64,000 bases of DNA from Spirulina subsalsa PCC 9445 (GCF_000314005.1 NZ_JH980292.1:1939725-2003724), one strand, 5' to 3'; positions 8,183 through 16,301 are shown, numbered from the stretch's first letter. Numbers and translations: made by a program. Notes: a model not told the origin generated them from the letters alone.

Positions 8183-9685
8183 ATGGTTAACCTATCGCCC
8201 ACCCTATCCACCCAACACCGCTCAACGCTATCCTACGACCTTAAAGACTGGCAACGGGGTTATGAATCCCTGCGGCAAGAATCGGCCTACTGGATTGACG
8301 AGATAGAGGGAGAAGTCCCCGTTGAACTAGAGGGGACATTCTTCCGCAACGGCCCCGGTTTATTTGAAATTGGCGGACAAAGCATTAAACACCCCTTTGA
8401 TGGGGATGGGATGGTCTGTGCCTTCAGTTTTCGCGGGGGGCGGGTGCATTTTCAGAACCGCTTTGTCCGCACCGAGGGCTTTATTAAAGAACAGGCGGCC
8501 GAGAAAATCCTCTATCGGGGTGTATTCGGTACCCAAAAACCGGGGGGGTGGTTGGCTAATTTGCTAGATATGCAGTTTAAAAATATTGCCAACACCAATG
8601 TTTTGTACTGGGGGGGAAAATTACTCGCCCTGTGGGAAGGGGCAGAACCGCACCGCTTAGACCCTAAAAATTTGGAGACGGTGGGGTTAGATTATCTTGG
8701 GGGAAGGCTGAAACCGGGTCAGGCTTTTGCCGCACACCCCCGCCTAGACCCGGCTTCGATTTGGGATGGCGGTGAACCGGGCTTGGTGAATTTCTCCATT
8801 GAAGCGGGCGCTTCTACCAAGATTCGGATTTACGAGTTCAGCCTAGAGGGGAAATTACGGCGGGAACAGGTGCATTCGGTGCCGGGTTTTGCTTTTGTTC
8901 ATGATTTTGCCCTCACCCCCCACTACTACATTTTTTTCCAAAATCCGGTTAAATTTAATCCTTTGCCCTATTTGTTAGGTCTACGGGGGGCTGGGGAATG
9001 TCTGGATTTACAAACTGACGAACCGACCCGAATTTTGGTCATTCCTCGGGATGGGAATTCCTCTCAAGGGGTGCAGATTCTGGAAAGTCCGGCTGGGTTT
9101 ATTTTCCACCATGCCAATGCTTTTGAGGTGAATGATCAAGAGCTTTGTGTGGATTCAGTTTGTTATGCTTCTTATGTGAAGCTCAAGAATGAGGTCGATT
9201 TCCGCGAGGTCGATTTTCCGGCATTGGAACCGGGGCTGTTGTGGCGTTTTCACTTGAATTTAGCCCAGCAAACGGTAACAAGGGAGTGCTGGGGGGAACG
9301 TTGTTGTGAGTTTCCGGTGATTCACCCGGAGAAGGTGGGGCGAGATGCCCGCTATGTGTATTTGGGGGCTGCCCATGCCACGGGGGGCAATGCGCCCTTA
9401 CAGGCTGTTTTGAAGGTGGATCTATGGGAGAAGCGCAGCGATTGTTATTCTTTTGCCCCTCGGGGGTATGTGGGGGAGCCAATGTTTGTTCCCCGACCTA
9501 GTGCTGAGGCGGAAGATGAGGGATGGTTGTTAGTTTTGGTGTATGATGCGAGCAATCATCGGTCTAAGTTGGTGATTCTGGATGCCCAGGATTTAGGCAA
9601 GGGTGCGATCGCTACATTACACTTAAAACATCATATTCCTTATGGATTACATGGAACTTGGACTCGTGAATATTTTCTGGATTAA
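8183..9685 (+). CDS. Carotenoid oxygenase (apocarotenoid-15,15'-oxygenase / Diox1-like)
   Basis: A 500-residue non-haem iron dioxygenase of the RPE65/CCD family, which cleaves a carotenoid or apocarotenoid double bond to give retinal-type products. The four iron-binding His candidates are 185 (AHPRLDP), 240 (FVHDF), 309 (FHHAN) and 490 (HGTW), in the spacing known for the Synechocystis enzyme. I chose ATG 8183 because the 32 residues of the longer reading from 8087 are unlike the family, whose proteins are about 490 long. The exact substrate cannot be read from sequence. Confidence 0.9.
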   Translation: MVNLSPTLSTQHRSTLSYDLKDWQRGYESLRQESAYWIDEIEGEVPVELEGTFFRNGPGLFEIGGQSIKHPFDGDGMVCAFSFRGGRVHFQNRFVRTEGFIKEQAAEKILYRGVFGTQKPGGWLANLLDMQFKNIANTNVLYWGGKLLALWEGAEPHRLDPKNLETVGLDYLGGRLKPGQAFAAHPRLDPASIWDGGEPGLVNFSIEAGASTKIRIYEFSLEGKLRREQVHSVPGFAFVHDFALTPHYYIFFQNPVKFNPLPYLLGLRGAGECLDLQTDEPTRILVIPRDGNSSQGVQILESPAGFIFHHANAFEVNDQELCVDSVCYASYVKLKNEVDFREVDFPALEPGLLWRFHLNLAQQTVTRECWGERCCEFPVIHPEKVGRDARYVYLGAAHATGGNAPLQAVLKVDLWEKRSDCYSFAPRGYVGEPMFVPRPSAEAEDEGWLLVLVYDASNHRSKLVILDAQDLGKGAIATLHLKHHIPYGLHGTWTREYFLD

Positions 9686-9693
9686 GTGAAGTA

Positions 9694-9720
9694 CCCCAAC
9701 TTGCTTTGCTTGAATTGGGG
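9694..9720 (+). terminator. Possible terminator hairpin after the carotenoid oxygenase
   Basis: CCCCAA (9694-9699) pairs with TTGGGG (9715-9720) just after the stop codon, but only CTTT follows. It is a weak terminator at best. Confidence 0.35.
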
Positions 9721-9784
9721 CTTTCAACAACAACTCAAGGACGGTTTTATGCGTCTTTAGGGTTTCCCGTCTTATTTGCCGTTG

Positions 9785-9811
9785 CCTCCATAAGACTTGT
9801 CTTACAGGAGG
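9785..9811. other. Stable hairpin upstream of the glycosyltransferase
   Basis: CCTCC-A-TAAGAC pairs with GTCTTA-CA-GGAGG around a two-base loop, an 11-bp stem 134 bp before the glycosyltransferase start. It may be a leader-RNA structure or a mobile-element remnant. The role is unknown. Confidence 0.4.
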
Positions 9812-9944
9812 ATAAAGGAGTTCTGCCCGACATTAGGTTAACCGGAACTCTACCAAGAGATACAAGTAACCCGGGGATAGGAGACACATCCTATTCCCTT
9901 CTGGGTAAGATGGAACAAAGGCCGTTATCGCTAGGGGTCACAGG

Positions 9945-11429
9945 ATGAGATTTAGCATCGTGATTACAACGTATAATCGTTTGTCTTTGTTGAAACGAGC
10001 GATCGCTACGTCTCTCAATCAAACCGTTCCCTGTGAGGTCGTAGTAGTGGATGATTGCTCTTCTGATGGCACTCAAGACTATGTGACGGAACTGGTGGCT
10101 CAGTTAGCCTGTCAAGGGAATAACCGTTTGATTTATCATCGTAATGAGCAGAATTTAGGTCATTCTGAAAGTGTCAACGCCGGAGTCCATCGCGCTACAG
10201 GAGACTGGATTAAAGGGCTAGATGATGATGATTATTTGGCTTTAAATTGTATTGAGGAAATGAGCCGTGCGATCGCCCTTCGTCCTCAAGCTGTTATCTG
10301 TTCCTGTCGTGCCGCACAAGTGACAGAACAAGAAGAAGAGTTATTCATCACCGAAAAAGTCGGCCCAGGTAAAGCCTTTTACATCCCCCAAGAAGACATC
10401 CATCATGGAATGTTATTAGAAGCCGTTCCCTTTGGTACCCCGGTACAGGTTGCCTTTCGCCGGGATGCCTTTTTACGTTCAGGAGGCTGGGATTCCACCT
10501 TAGATGCGAATTTTGATGATATTGACTCCTGGGTAAAAATCACCCAGTTTGGTGATGCTATTTTTATTAACTCTTGTTTAGCCTATCGCACAGTTTGGCC
10601 AGGTTCTTATAACCAAAAATTTTCCCTAAAAACCCGTCTTGACACCCATATTATTATCAAAACTAGAATTTACGCCCTCGTCAATCAAAAATACCGTTCT
10701 ACAATTCCCAGTTTGAAAAACATTGAGGAATACTTAAAGCTTCATTGGAGTTTAGTTGCCCTGAAACAAGGCAAAGTTTTTAAGGCTGCCCAACTGTCTA
10801 AAGGTTCTACCTTTTCCCTCATGGCTTGGAAATTATTGCTCCAACGGTTTAAACATGAGAATCACGTTAATTTTTTGCTCTATCCTCACTATTCTACTTT
10901 TAAATACTCCTCGCAAATTCTCTTAGAGACAGCTGACTATCAATGGAGTTATGAGCGTTTAACATTATTAAGAAAATATATACAACTCAGATGGGGATTG
11001 GTTGCCTTTAAAAAAGGTAGCAAAAAACAGGCATTAATATTATTTTCCTCTGCCTGCTTAAGTTTCCTATGTTGGCAATTATTGTTTTTGTGCTTATTTC
11101 CCCGAATTGTTAAAAACAATATTACATTTATTCAGGAAGTTCATCCGAACAAAATATTAGTATTAAAACTTGCCAAATTTTTAAATGATACGGCTGAACA
11201 GTCTTTATCTAATATTCGGGAATTGCAAATTTATTTAAAAATTCGTTTAGTCCAGATGGCACTGGAAAGTCGCAATTGGTGGAAGGCGTTTCAGCTTTCT
11301 TTACCCATGAGTTTTTCAGTGGAAACGTGGCGACTATTATTTAAAATTCGTCGATTACAACGGGCCAATAATCAACAGCCGATTGTGCGGAAGCTAATAT
11401 TAATTGATGGGGCAGATTCTCCAGAGTGA
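9945..11429 (+). CDS. Family 2 glycosyltransferase with C-terminal helical repeats
   Basis: A 494-residue protein. Residues 1-240 form a GT-A domain: SIVITTYNR at the nucleotide-binding start, VVVDDCSSDGT, and GLDDDDYL as the DxD metal site. It should transfer a sugar from a nucleotide donor to a glycan or lipid. The C-terminal half holds three degenerate copies of a unit of the type YLKLHWSLVALKQG...KAAQL...WKLL (starting near residues 261, 344 and 425), probably helical repeats for protein contact. No polysaccharide cluster adjoins it, so the glycan is unknown. Confidence 0.85.
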   Translation: MRFSIVITTYNRLSLLKRAIATSLNQTVPCEVVVVDDCSSDGTQDYVTELVAQLACQGNNRLIYHRNEQNLGHSESVNAGVHRATGDWIKGLDDDDYLALNCIEEMSRAIALRPQAVICSCRAAQVTEQEEELFITEKVGPGKAFYIPQEDIHHGMLLEAVPFGTPVQVAFRRDAFLRSGGWDSTLDANFDDIDSWVKITQFGDAIFINSCLAYRTVWPGSYNQKFSLKTRLDTHIIIKTRIYALVNQKYRSTIPSLKNIEEYLKLHWSLVALKQGKVFKAAQLSKGSTFSLMAWKLLLQRFKHENHVNFLLYPHYSTFKYSSQILLETADYQWSYERLTLLRKYIQLRWGLVAFKKGSKKQALILFSSACLSFLCWQLLFLCLFPRIVKNNITFIQEVHPNKILVLKLAKFLNDTAEQSLSNIRELQIYLKIRLVQMALESRNWWKAFQLSLPMSFSVETWRLLFKIRRLQRANNQQPIVRKLILIDGADSPE

Positions 11430-11549
11430 CAGAAGAGAGTTACCACGGTTTACTTAAATCTTTATTGATAAGCCAATCCTTGGCAGGCAAGAATTGATAT
11501 TTGGTAGAATTAAGACAGTATAGTTAAGCCCCTAGAGAGCGAATGTGCG

Positions 11550-12056
11550 ATGAACCCAGTCATACGTCAGGAATTGCCTTCAGATGTTGCGGCCATCCAT
11601 GCCTTAACAGTCGCGGCGTTCCTCAATGCACCCCACACGGCGCACACAGAACAGTTCATTGTTGATGCCCTGCGTAAGGCTGGATCTCTGACCCTCTCCC
11701 TTGTGGCTGAACAGGAGGGCGAAGTCGTAGGTCATGTGGCGGTATCACCCATTACAATCTCCGATGGTTCTGCGGGCTGGTACGGACTCGGCCCGATTTC
11801 CGTCAAGCCGGAGCTACAAAGGAAGGGGATCGGTTCCCTCCTCATGCAGGCCGCTCTGCGTCTTCTACAGGAGCAGGGCGCGGCGGGCTGCGCCTTAGTG
11901 GGAGATCCAGCGTACTATTCACGATTTGGCTTTAAGCCTAATTCCGACTTGCTGCTGCCTGATGTGCCGCCGGAGTATTTTCAGGTCTTGCCCTTTGGTC
12001 CATCGTCAGCCCGTGGGGTGGTGACGTTCCACGAGGCATTCAGTGCGCAGGCCTAA
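11550..12056 (+). CDS. GNAT family N-acetyltransferase (YhbS-like), probable gene cassette
   Basis: A 168-residue acetyl-CoA-dependent N-acetyltransferase. The acetyl-CoA loop is visible as ISVKPELQRKGIGSLLMQ (R-x-x-G-x-G), followed by a YhbS-like tail (GDPAYYSRFGF). The substrate is unknown. Its codons are visibly more GC-rich than the neighbouring genes. An integron-type core site (GTTAAGC, 11523-11529) lies just upstream and an attC-like palindrome (12299-12370) downstream, so it was probably acquired as a mobile cassette. No integrase is in the window. Confidence 0.88.
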   Translation: MNPVIRQELPSDVAAIHALTVAAFLNAPHTAHTEQFIVDALRKAGSLTLSLVAEQEGEVVGHVAVSPITISDGSAGWYGLGPISVKPELQRKGIGSLLMQAALRLLQEQGAAGCALVGDPAYYSRFGFKPNSDLLLPDVPPEYFQVLPFGPSSARGVVTFHEAFSAQA

Positions 12057-12095
12057 CTTCAGGTTGTGGCCTGGCCGTCGAGGAGTTCGCGATCG

Positions 12096-12203
12096 GATGT
12101 CCCTAAAAAGACATCTAGAGCCTCCCGTAGAAGCAGGAAAGCCTCATAGTGATATGGGGAAGCCCGCACCGTACCCGTAGGGTCGGTGTCGGGAGGATGT
12201 CAC
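12096..12203 (+). mobile_element. IS200/IS605-type end remnant, copy A
   Basis: A small hairpin (GATGTC/GACATC, 12096-12115) is followed by a purine-rich link and a structured motif ending in GTCGGGAGGATGTCAC (12188-12203). The hairpin motif from 12156 on recurs at 17900-17944 and 34695-34745. From memory it resembles the 3' end and omega-RNA region of cyanobacterial TnpB elements. No transposase or TnpB reading frame is present. Confidence 0.5.
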
Positions 12204-12298
12204 AGATAGATCGCGATGAAGTACCTCTATGGATCGCTTTAAGTAGTTGCCATCTGGCGACACAAGACACAGACATACAAATGTCATTATTCTAAAAT

Positions 12299-12370
12299 GC
12301 CTAACAATGAACTGCTGCCGGACAAATTCTCCGCTGCGCTCCGAATTTGCCGCAGAGTGCGGCGTTAAAT
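12299..12370 (+). other. attC-like integron recombination site
   Basis: A 72-bp imperfect palindrome. The ends fit integron core sites: GCCTAAC (RYYYAAC) at 12299-12305 and GTTAAAT (GTTRRRY) at 12364-12370. The inner arms pair through GGACAAATTC with GAATTTGCC around a loop reading TCCGCTGCGCTCC, a loop type I recall from environmental attC sites. The left core complements the GTTAAGC before the GNAT gene with one mismatch, as expected for the two ends of one cassette. Confidence 0.55.
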
Positions 12371-12499
12371 CTTATCAAGCTGGGAATGTAATGTTTTTGG
12401 AAACAATGCCTACTTTTCAAAAACATTGGCAGGATCAGGGAAGTTTACCCAGTTTCCAAGAGCGTGATCGGGCTATGTTCAATCTGCCTGAGAGCGGCG

Positions 12500-12571
12500 A
12501 TAATCGATAGAATGGGTATAAAGTTCTGGGTGAAGTGGCAATGACTGAGTTGCTTGAGCGTGCGATCGCCT
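12500..12571 (+). repeat. 72-bp duplicated antitoxin leader, copy 1
   Basis: It is identical at 70 of 72 positions to 13274-13345. It contains the leader region and the first ten codons of an antitoxin gene, so promoter and start were duplicated together. Confidence 0.9.
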
Positions 12572-12621
12572 AATTGAAAACTTTGCCTGCTGATGAGCAA
12601 GATGAGAGTATTGTTGCTTAA
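12541..12621 (+). pseudogene. Antitoxin gene remnant, stop codon after ten codons
   Basis: It reads MTELLERAIA, then TAA, then LKTLPADEQDESIVA and a second stop. The sequence is homologous to the start of the intact antitoxin at 12750 (MTKLLQQAIAQIQKLPPDQQ), so this is a dead copy of the same family. Confidence 0.75.
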
Positions 12622-12749
12622 AGGAGTGATCAACGATGAAACCTATACCCAGTGGGGCTTGATTCCCCCCCATCACCGTCCCGAAAAAAGCACAGCACTG
12701 GGTAAAATAAAGAAGGATGTGATTTGACGGTGTTAACTGCTACTGAAAA

Positions 12750-12980
12750 ATGACAAAACTACTTCAACAGGCGATCGCCCAAATCCAAAAACTCCCACCC
12801 GACCAGCAAGATGCGATCGCGGCTCGATTTTTGGCAGAGTTACAGGACGAGCAAAAATGGGAAACCTGTTTTGCGACAACGACAGACGATCAATGGGATC
12901 AGATGGTGGCAATGGTGCGGCAGGAGATCGCGGCAGGAGAGACTGTTCCCCTTGATGAGGTCTTCCCACCACAAAAATGA
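12750..12980 (+). CDS. Antitoxin of a type II toxin-antitoxin pair
   Basis: A 76-residue protein starting MTKLLQQAIAQIQKLPPDQQDA. It is helical, acidic and charged, like the cyanobacterial antitoxins that accompany ParE/RelE or PIN toxins. It should bind and neutralise the toxin encoded next and repress their shared promoter. It overlaps the toxin start by 4 bp (ATGA), a translational-coupling arrangement typical of these pairs. Two broken paralogues lie on either side (12541 and 13315). The DNA-binding fold is not evident. Confidence 0.75.
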   Translation: MTKLLQQAIAQIQKLPPDQQDAIAARFLAELQDEQKWETCFATTTDDQWDQMVAMVRQEIAAGETVPLDEVFPPQK

Positions 12981-13246
12981 AATCAAGCGTCACAAAGTCA
13001 TTTCGCAAACGGCTAGGTGATCTGCCTGCATCAGTTCAGGATCAAGCCAACAAAGCTTATGCCCTTTGGCAAGAAGATCCTTATCATCCGAGCCTTCAGT
13101 TCAAGCGCGTCAGTCAGAAGCAACCCATTTATTCTGCTCGTGTCAGCATCAATTATCGTGTTCTGGGTTTGCTCGAAGCTGACCATATTTACTGGTATTG
13201 GATTGGCTCACATGATGAGTACGATGAATTGCTGAACCGGATGTAA
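12977..13246 (+). CDS. RelE/ParE-superfamily toxin
   Basis: An 89-residue protein of the RelE/ParE fold. It shows the N-terminal helix (SFRKRLGDLP), HPSLQFKRV, a YSARVSINYRVLG strand and the C-terminal IYWYWIGSHDEYDELL motif. Such proteins are either mRNA interferases acting at the ribosome or gyrase inhibitors, and the sequence does not decide which. It is complete and coupled to its antitoxin by a 4-bp overlap, so it is probably functional. It is the only intact toxin in this stretch. Confidence 0.82.
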   Translation: MKSSVTKSFRKRLGDLPASVQDQANKAYALWQEDPYHPSLQFKRVSQKQPIYSARVSINYRVLGLLEADHIYWYWIGSHDEYDELLNRM

Positions 13247-13273
13247 TTTGAAGTGATCGGTGAAGGCACAGCA

Positions 13274-13345
13274 ATAATCGATAGAATGAGTATAAAGTTC
13301 TGGGTGAAGTAGCAATGACTGAGTTGCTTGAGCGTGCGATCGCCT
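13274..13345 (+). repeat. 72-bp duplicated antitoxin leader, copy 2
   Basis: Second copy of the 12500-12571 sequence, with two differences, placed 28 bp after the intact toxin stop codon. Confidence 0.9.
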
Positions 13346-13400
13346 TTATTACAAGTCTTACCTGAAAGTGAGCAGAATGCAATTGCTTCGCTGCTGGGAT
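13315..13400 (+). pseudogene. Antitoxin gene remnant, frameshifted
   Basis: It begins MTELLERAIA like the 12541 copy. A frameshift just after the HIP1 site then moves the homologous continuation (LLQVLPESEQNAIASLLG) into another frame. It is followed directly by a PIN toxin fragment, so it was probably the antitoxin of a VapBC-like pair. Confidence 0.7.
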
Positions 13401-13401
13401 A

Positions 13402-13512
13402 ACTCATTCTCCCGGTCGGATTTTCCAGCATATTGTAGATGTCGGGGAAGACAGCGTTTGTACTAGCATCATTGTGGCGTGTGAACTACGATTTGGAGTA
13501 GTTAAAAGTTGA
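13402..13512 (+). pseudogene. VapC-like PIN-domain toxin fragment
   Basis: An open stretch of about 36 residues contains VGEDSVCTSIIVACELRFGV. This matches the PIN-domain segment around the conserved Glu of VapC ribonucleases (TSIIVACELRFG). The N-terminal Asp motif and the rest of the domain are missing, so it cannot be active. Confidence 0.7.
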
Positions 13513-13983
13513 TGAATTAGACTTAGAAGGATATTTAATCACCCCGGAACTGGTTGCAACGTTAAAAGCTCAATTAATACATCCCGATGAAACAATAGAA
13601 TCTCCTCGTCTATCTAATGATTTAGAGAAGGACGGTATAGATCCAATAAAAGCAGAAATAGACAGGCCTGCTGATGATACGCCCCCCCTTCTGTTGTGAT
13701 TGAAGAAACGGGGAATAGTAGTATTAGTCGTTCAATTTTGAAGGCAATTAAGGAAGGAAGGCAACCTGCGATCGCTTATCGTTTAGAGTCAGTCATTAAT
13801 AAAGCGCACCTTTTTGAGGTCATTCAGGCATTACAAACCTTATCAGATCAGGCCGACAACATGAGCATTTCTATTAAGGTCACTGCGACTAAATCGGAGG
13901 GATTTGATATCAATTGGTTACGCAATGCCATTGAAGAACCTTTAGATGAGCAAGATGTTAAGGCTTCAACTCGAATTGAGTAA
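13502..13983 (+). pseudogene. C-terminal remnant of a large protein, frameshifted at a poly-C tract
   Basis: Frame one encodes VDELDLEGYLITPELVATL and onward. At a run of seven C (13682-13688) it goes out of frame. One extra C would join it to the second part, open to 13983 (VIEETGNSSISRSIL onward, ending with the GFDINWLRNAIEEPLDEQDV region). Together they give one roughly 160-residue C-terminal domain. It reminds me of the end of DUF499-type AAA ATPases, but I am not sure. The N-terminal part is absent. Confidence 0.5.
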
Positions 13984-13993
13984 GCAAAAAAAA

Positions 13994-14152
13994 TGACATT
14001 ACTCCCAACTCCCGACTGGATTGCTTCGTGCCTCGCAATGACATTACTCCCAACTCCTGACTGGATTGCTTCGTGCCTCGCAATGACATTACTCCCAACT
14101 CCTGACTGGATTGCTTCGTGCCTCGCAATGGCATTACTCCTAACTCCCGACT
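13994..14152. repeat. 45-bp tandem repeat, 3.5 copies
   Basis: Units start at 13994, 14039 and 14084, with a partial unit at 14129. Each combines TGACATTACTCCCAACTCC with GGATTGCTTCGTGCCTCGC. The reverse strand reads as an apparent protein repeat (LRGTKQSS), which is only a translation of the repeat. Confidence 0.9.
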
Positions 14153-14156
14153 TTCA

Positions 14157-14178
14157 GAGTTATTGAGCAAGCCCTAGC
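14157..14178. mobile_element. Decayed end of the MITE-like element
   Basis: GAGTTATTGAGCAAGCCCTA resembles the right end of the family at 25542-25712 with a few changes. It lies 17 bp beyond the bacterioferritin stop codon. Confidence 0.45.
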
Positions 14179-14195
14179 TATCTTCCCTTGCTAAT

Positions 14196-14630
14196 TTAAG
14201 CAAAATCTCGCAACATTTTTTTAATTTCTATGTTATGTAACTCCTCTTGCCCAATCATTCCCCGGGCATATTCTTCTAGGTAAACGCTGGCATCTTCTAC
14301 AACTTCCAGTAATTCTTTGTATAACTCCAAAGCCTTTTTCTCATGTCCTAAACTCTCTTCTAACAGCGATTTAATATCATGCTCATAACTCTCTTCAATG
14401 GGGGCAATTTTTTGAGTCGGATGACCTTCTAACCCCGTTAAAATTTCCCCCGCTTGTTGGGCATGAAGCAACGATTCTCCCGCTTGGGTTTTAAAAAAGT
14501 CTACAATCGGCAGACGATTGGGGCCTGTCACCATCAAGCTATAGTGGGTATAACGTACAACACCCGCTAGTTCAAATTCCATAATTTGGTTCAGGATTTG
14601 AACGGTTTTTTCGGTATCAAGTTCTCTCAT
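14196..14630 (-). CDS. Bacterioferritin / ferritin-like iron storage protein
   Basis: A 144-residue four-helix ferritin-like protein. The iron ligands fit the family: Glu in ELAGVVRYTHY, the ESLLHAQQ His/Glu pair, and a later E-x-x-H (GHEKKALELY, GQEELHNIE). It would oxidise and store Fe(II) in the cytoplasm, relevant to iron-rich photosystems. Cyanobacteria often carry two unequal bacterioferritins, only one of which has both the haem Met and the full ferroxidase site. I cannot tell which this is. It stands alone on its strand. Confidence 0.82.
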   Translation of the reverse strand: MRELDTEKTVQILNQIMEFELAGVVRYTHYSLMVTGPNRLPIVDFFKTQAGESLLHAQQAGEILTGLEGHPTQKIAPIEESYEHDIKSLLEESLGHEKKALELYKELLEVVEDASVYLEEYARGMIGQEELHNIEIKKMLRDFA

Positions 14631-14814
14631 GTTTTCTACTTTCCCGAGATAGGTTGACTAAGAATTACATCACTGTTGACTTGTGGAGCCGCACTGTAGC
14701 AATCCTCTTGAAATTATAAGACTGGGGGAAATTTTCCCCAGATCATGGGGGAATCCATGAAGCACCCCTACTAGAACCTATTGAGGATGACGATAGGCAT
14801 TAATCACACAATTT

Positions 14815-15324
14815 CTAAGAGCAAAATAAGGTGTCTCGGGTGTCTCGTCCGGTGACGGGATTGGTGCCGCTGGCTACTTCACATAACTTTTCTTGAATAT
14901 CAGAGCGCAAAAACACATCCGTAAAATCCGCCCCTTCAATATTGGCTTTGTCAAACCGGGCATTGGGGGCTAAAGCACCTTCTAAGATAGCATTTTTGAG
15001 GTTAGCACGGGTGAGACGGGCTGATCCTAAAACGGCATTGCTTAAGTTAGCTCCTTCTAAATTGGCAGAGTCTAGATTCGCGGAAAAAAACGTCACGCCT
15101 TCTAGATTGGAGTGGCTAAAATTGGCTTTTTGGAGACTGGCAGAACGAAAACTAGAGTCTCGTAAATCCCGATTAGAAAAGTCCTGTTCCATGAAAAACC
15201 CTTTGGTGTAGTCTTCTGCTAAAGCAGGGGGCGCATTTAAGCTTAGGAGACTGAATCCGGCGATCGCACACCAACAAACACCGAGTACCATCAACAGGAG
15301 ACTGGAAAAGCTTCGTTTCTTCAT
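14815..15324 (-). CDS. Exported pentapeptide-repeat protein, probably thylakoid-lumenal
   Basis: A 169-residue protein starting at the ATG at 15324. It has a cleavable signal peptide (KKR, hydrophobic core, cleavage after NAPPALA). About 16 pentapeptide repeats of the A(D/N)LXX type follow (for example [14 protein letters not shown]), forming a right-handed beta-helix, then a C-terminal segment with two cysteines (EKLCEVA and TLFCS) that may form a disulfide. It resembles the lumenal pentapeptide proteins of cyanobacteria and chloroplasts. The function is not established. Confidence 0.82.
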   Translation of the reverse strand: MKKRSFSSLLLMVLGVCWCAIAGFSLLSLNAPPALAEDYTKGFFMEQDFSNRDLRDSSFRSASLQKANFSHSNLEGVTFFSANLDSANLEGANLSNAVLGSARLTRANLKNAILEGALAPNARFDKANIEGADFTDVFLRSDIQEKLCEVASGTNPVTGRDTRDTLFCS

Positions 15325-15410
15325 GGCCACAACCCAAAATTGACACAAATCACACTGATTTCTCTTTTATCGTACCATTATCACCAATCCCACTAAACCC
15401 CAGACTTGTC

Positions 15411-15896
15411 ATGACTCCCCCCCGCAAATCCTCTCCCCTCTCCCATGAAGTGGGGAAACTGGGCGAACAATTGGTTGCCCTGTGGCTACAACAACAAGGT
15501 TGGCAAATTCTCCAACAGCGTTGGCGCTGTCGGGAGGGGGAAATTGATCTGATTGCTCAATCGGAGGCTGAGGGGATGGCTTTTGTGGAGGTGAAAACCC
15601 GCCGTCGGGGGAATTGGGATGAGGATGGACGTTTAGCGGTGGATGAACGCAAAAAGCGCCGATTTTCCCAAGCGGCTGAGGTGTTTTTAAGTCGTTTTCC
15701 CCAGTGGGCGGATTTGCCTTGTCGTTTTGATTGTGCGTTTGTGCGTTCCCGAAGCCTCAACCGAGGAGAATCAAGCCCTCTCCCCCCAACACTTGAGGGG
15801 ACATCTTCTCAGATTGAGATCGGGCAACCTCTGCGCTGGGGGTCTTTTGAGTTAACCTTACAAGAGTATCTGATCGACGCCTTTGAGGCATTTTGA
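15411..15896 (+). CDS. YraN family (UPF0102) putative endonuclease
   Basis: A 161-residue protein with the restriction-endonuclease-like core. It shows KLGEQLVALWLQQQGW at the first helix, the catalytic-type EGEIDLIA strand, and FVEVKTRR (E-x-K). The family is widespread and proposed to act in DNA processing, but its role is unproven. It is divergent from the pentapeptide gene with an 86-bp shared promoter region. The Asp and E-x-K motifs are intact. Confidence 0.85.
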   Translation: MTPPRKSSPLSHEVGKLGEQLVALWLQQQGWQILQQRWRCREGEIDLIAQSEAEGMAFVEVKTRRRGNWDEDGRLAVDERKKRRFSQAAEVFLSRFPQWADLPCRFDCAFVRSRSLNRGESSPLPPTLEGTSSQIEIGQPLRWGSFELTLQEYLIDAFEAF

Positions 15897-15990
15897 TCCG
15901 GAAATGGGGGAGGGGGAATTCAGGATTATTACCTCTTCCGACTCCCAATACCCTTGACTTCTAACTTCGGGTCTTAACTGGCCAAGATTC

Positions 15991-16173
15991 TCAAGAGACT
16001 TTCGGAGACGATTGTTGACGCGATAATGTTTGGAGTTGCTGTAACAGGACTTCAACTTCCGCCTGTAAATGTAAATACTTTAACTGTTGCTCGGTCTGGT
16101 AAGCCTTCATGAGGTTTTTTAATTTCGCATCACTGGCACGATCAGAAGTTTTGACAGGAGATACAGTGGGCAT
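15991..16173 (-). CDS. Small conserved cyanobacterial protein
   Basis: A 60-residue protein that is mostly one amphipathic helix (AKLKNLMKAYQTEQQLKYLH, then LQAEVEVLLQQLQTL), suggesting a coiled coil. I recall similar short proteins in many cyanobacteria, but no function. It lies 200 bp from prfB on the same strand. Confidence 0.55.
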   Translation of the reverse strand: MPTVSPVKTSDRASDAKLKNLMKAYQTEQQLKYLHLQAEVEVLLQQLQTLSRQQSSPKVS

Positions 16174-16301
16174 TATTCTTTACGTTTTTTAACTAAGTTC
16201 ACACCGCCAAGGTATTCTAACCTATTTAACGTAAACTTATCGTAATAATTGTTTCTGTTTGTAAAGGAAAACCATAAAAAAATGTAATCGCTCATCGTGA
16301 G

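Noticed and set aside
9706..9948. 80-residue plus-strand frame before the glycosyltransferase
   Set aside because: No recognisable sequence features. It crosses two hairpins, so it is treated as leader or intergenic DNA.
12299..12510. A plus-strand frame running through the attC-like site (12247-12510)
   Set aside because: The N-terminal part translates the palindrome itself. The C-terminal part (MPTFQKHWQDQ onward) is too short and unrecognised to call a gene.
13958..14170. Minus-strand frame with protein repeats reading LRGTKQSSQELGVMS
   Set aside because: It is only the translation of a 45-bp DNA tandem repeat. There is no ribosome site, and this translated repeat is a known kind of false protein.
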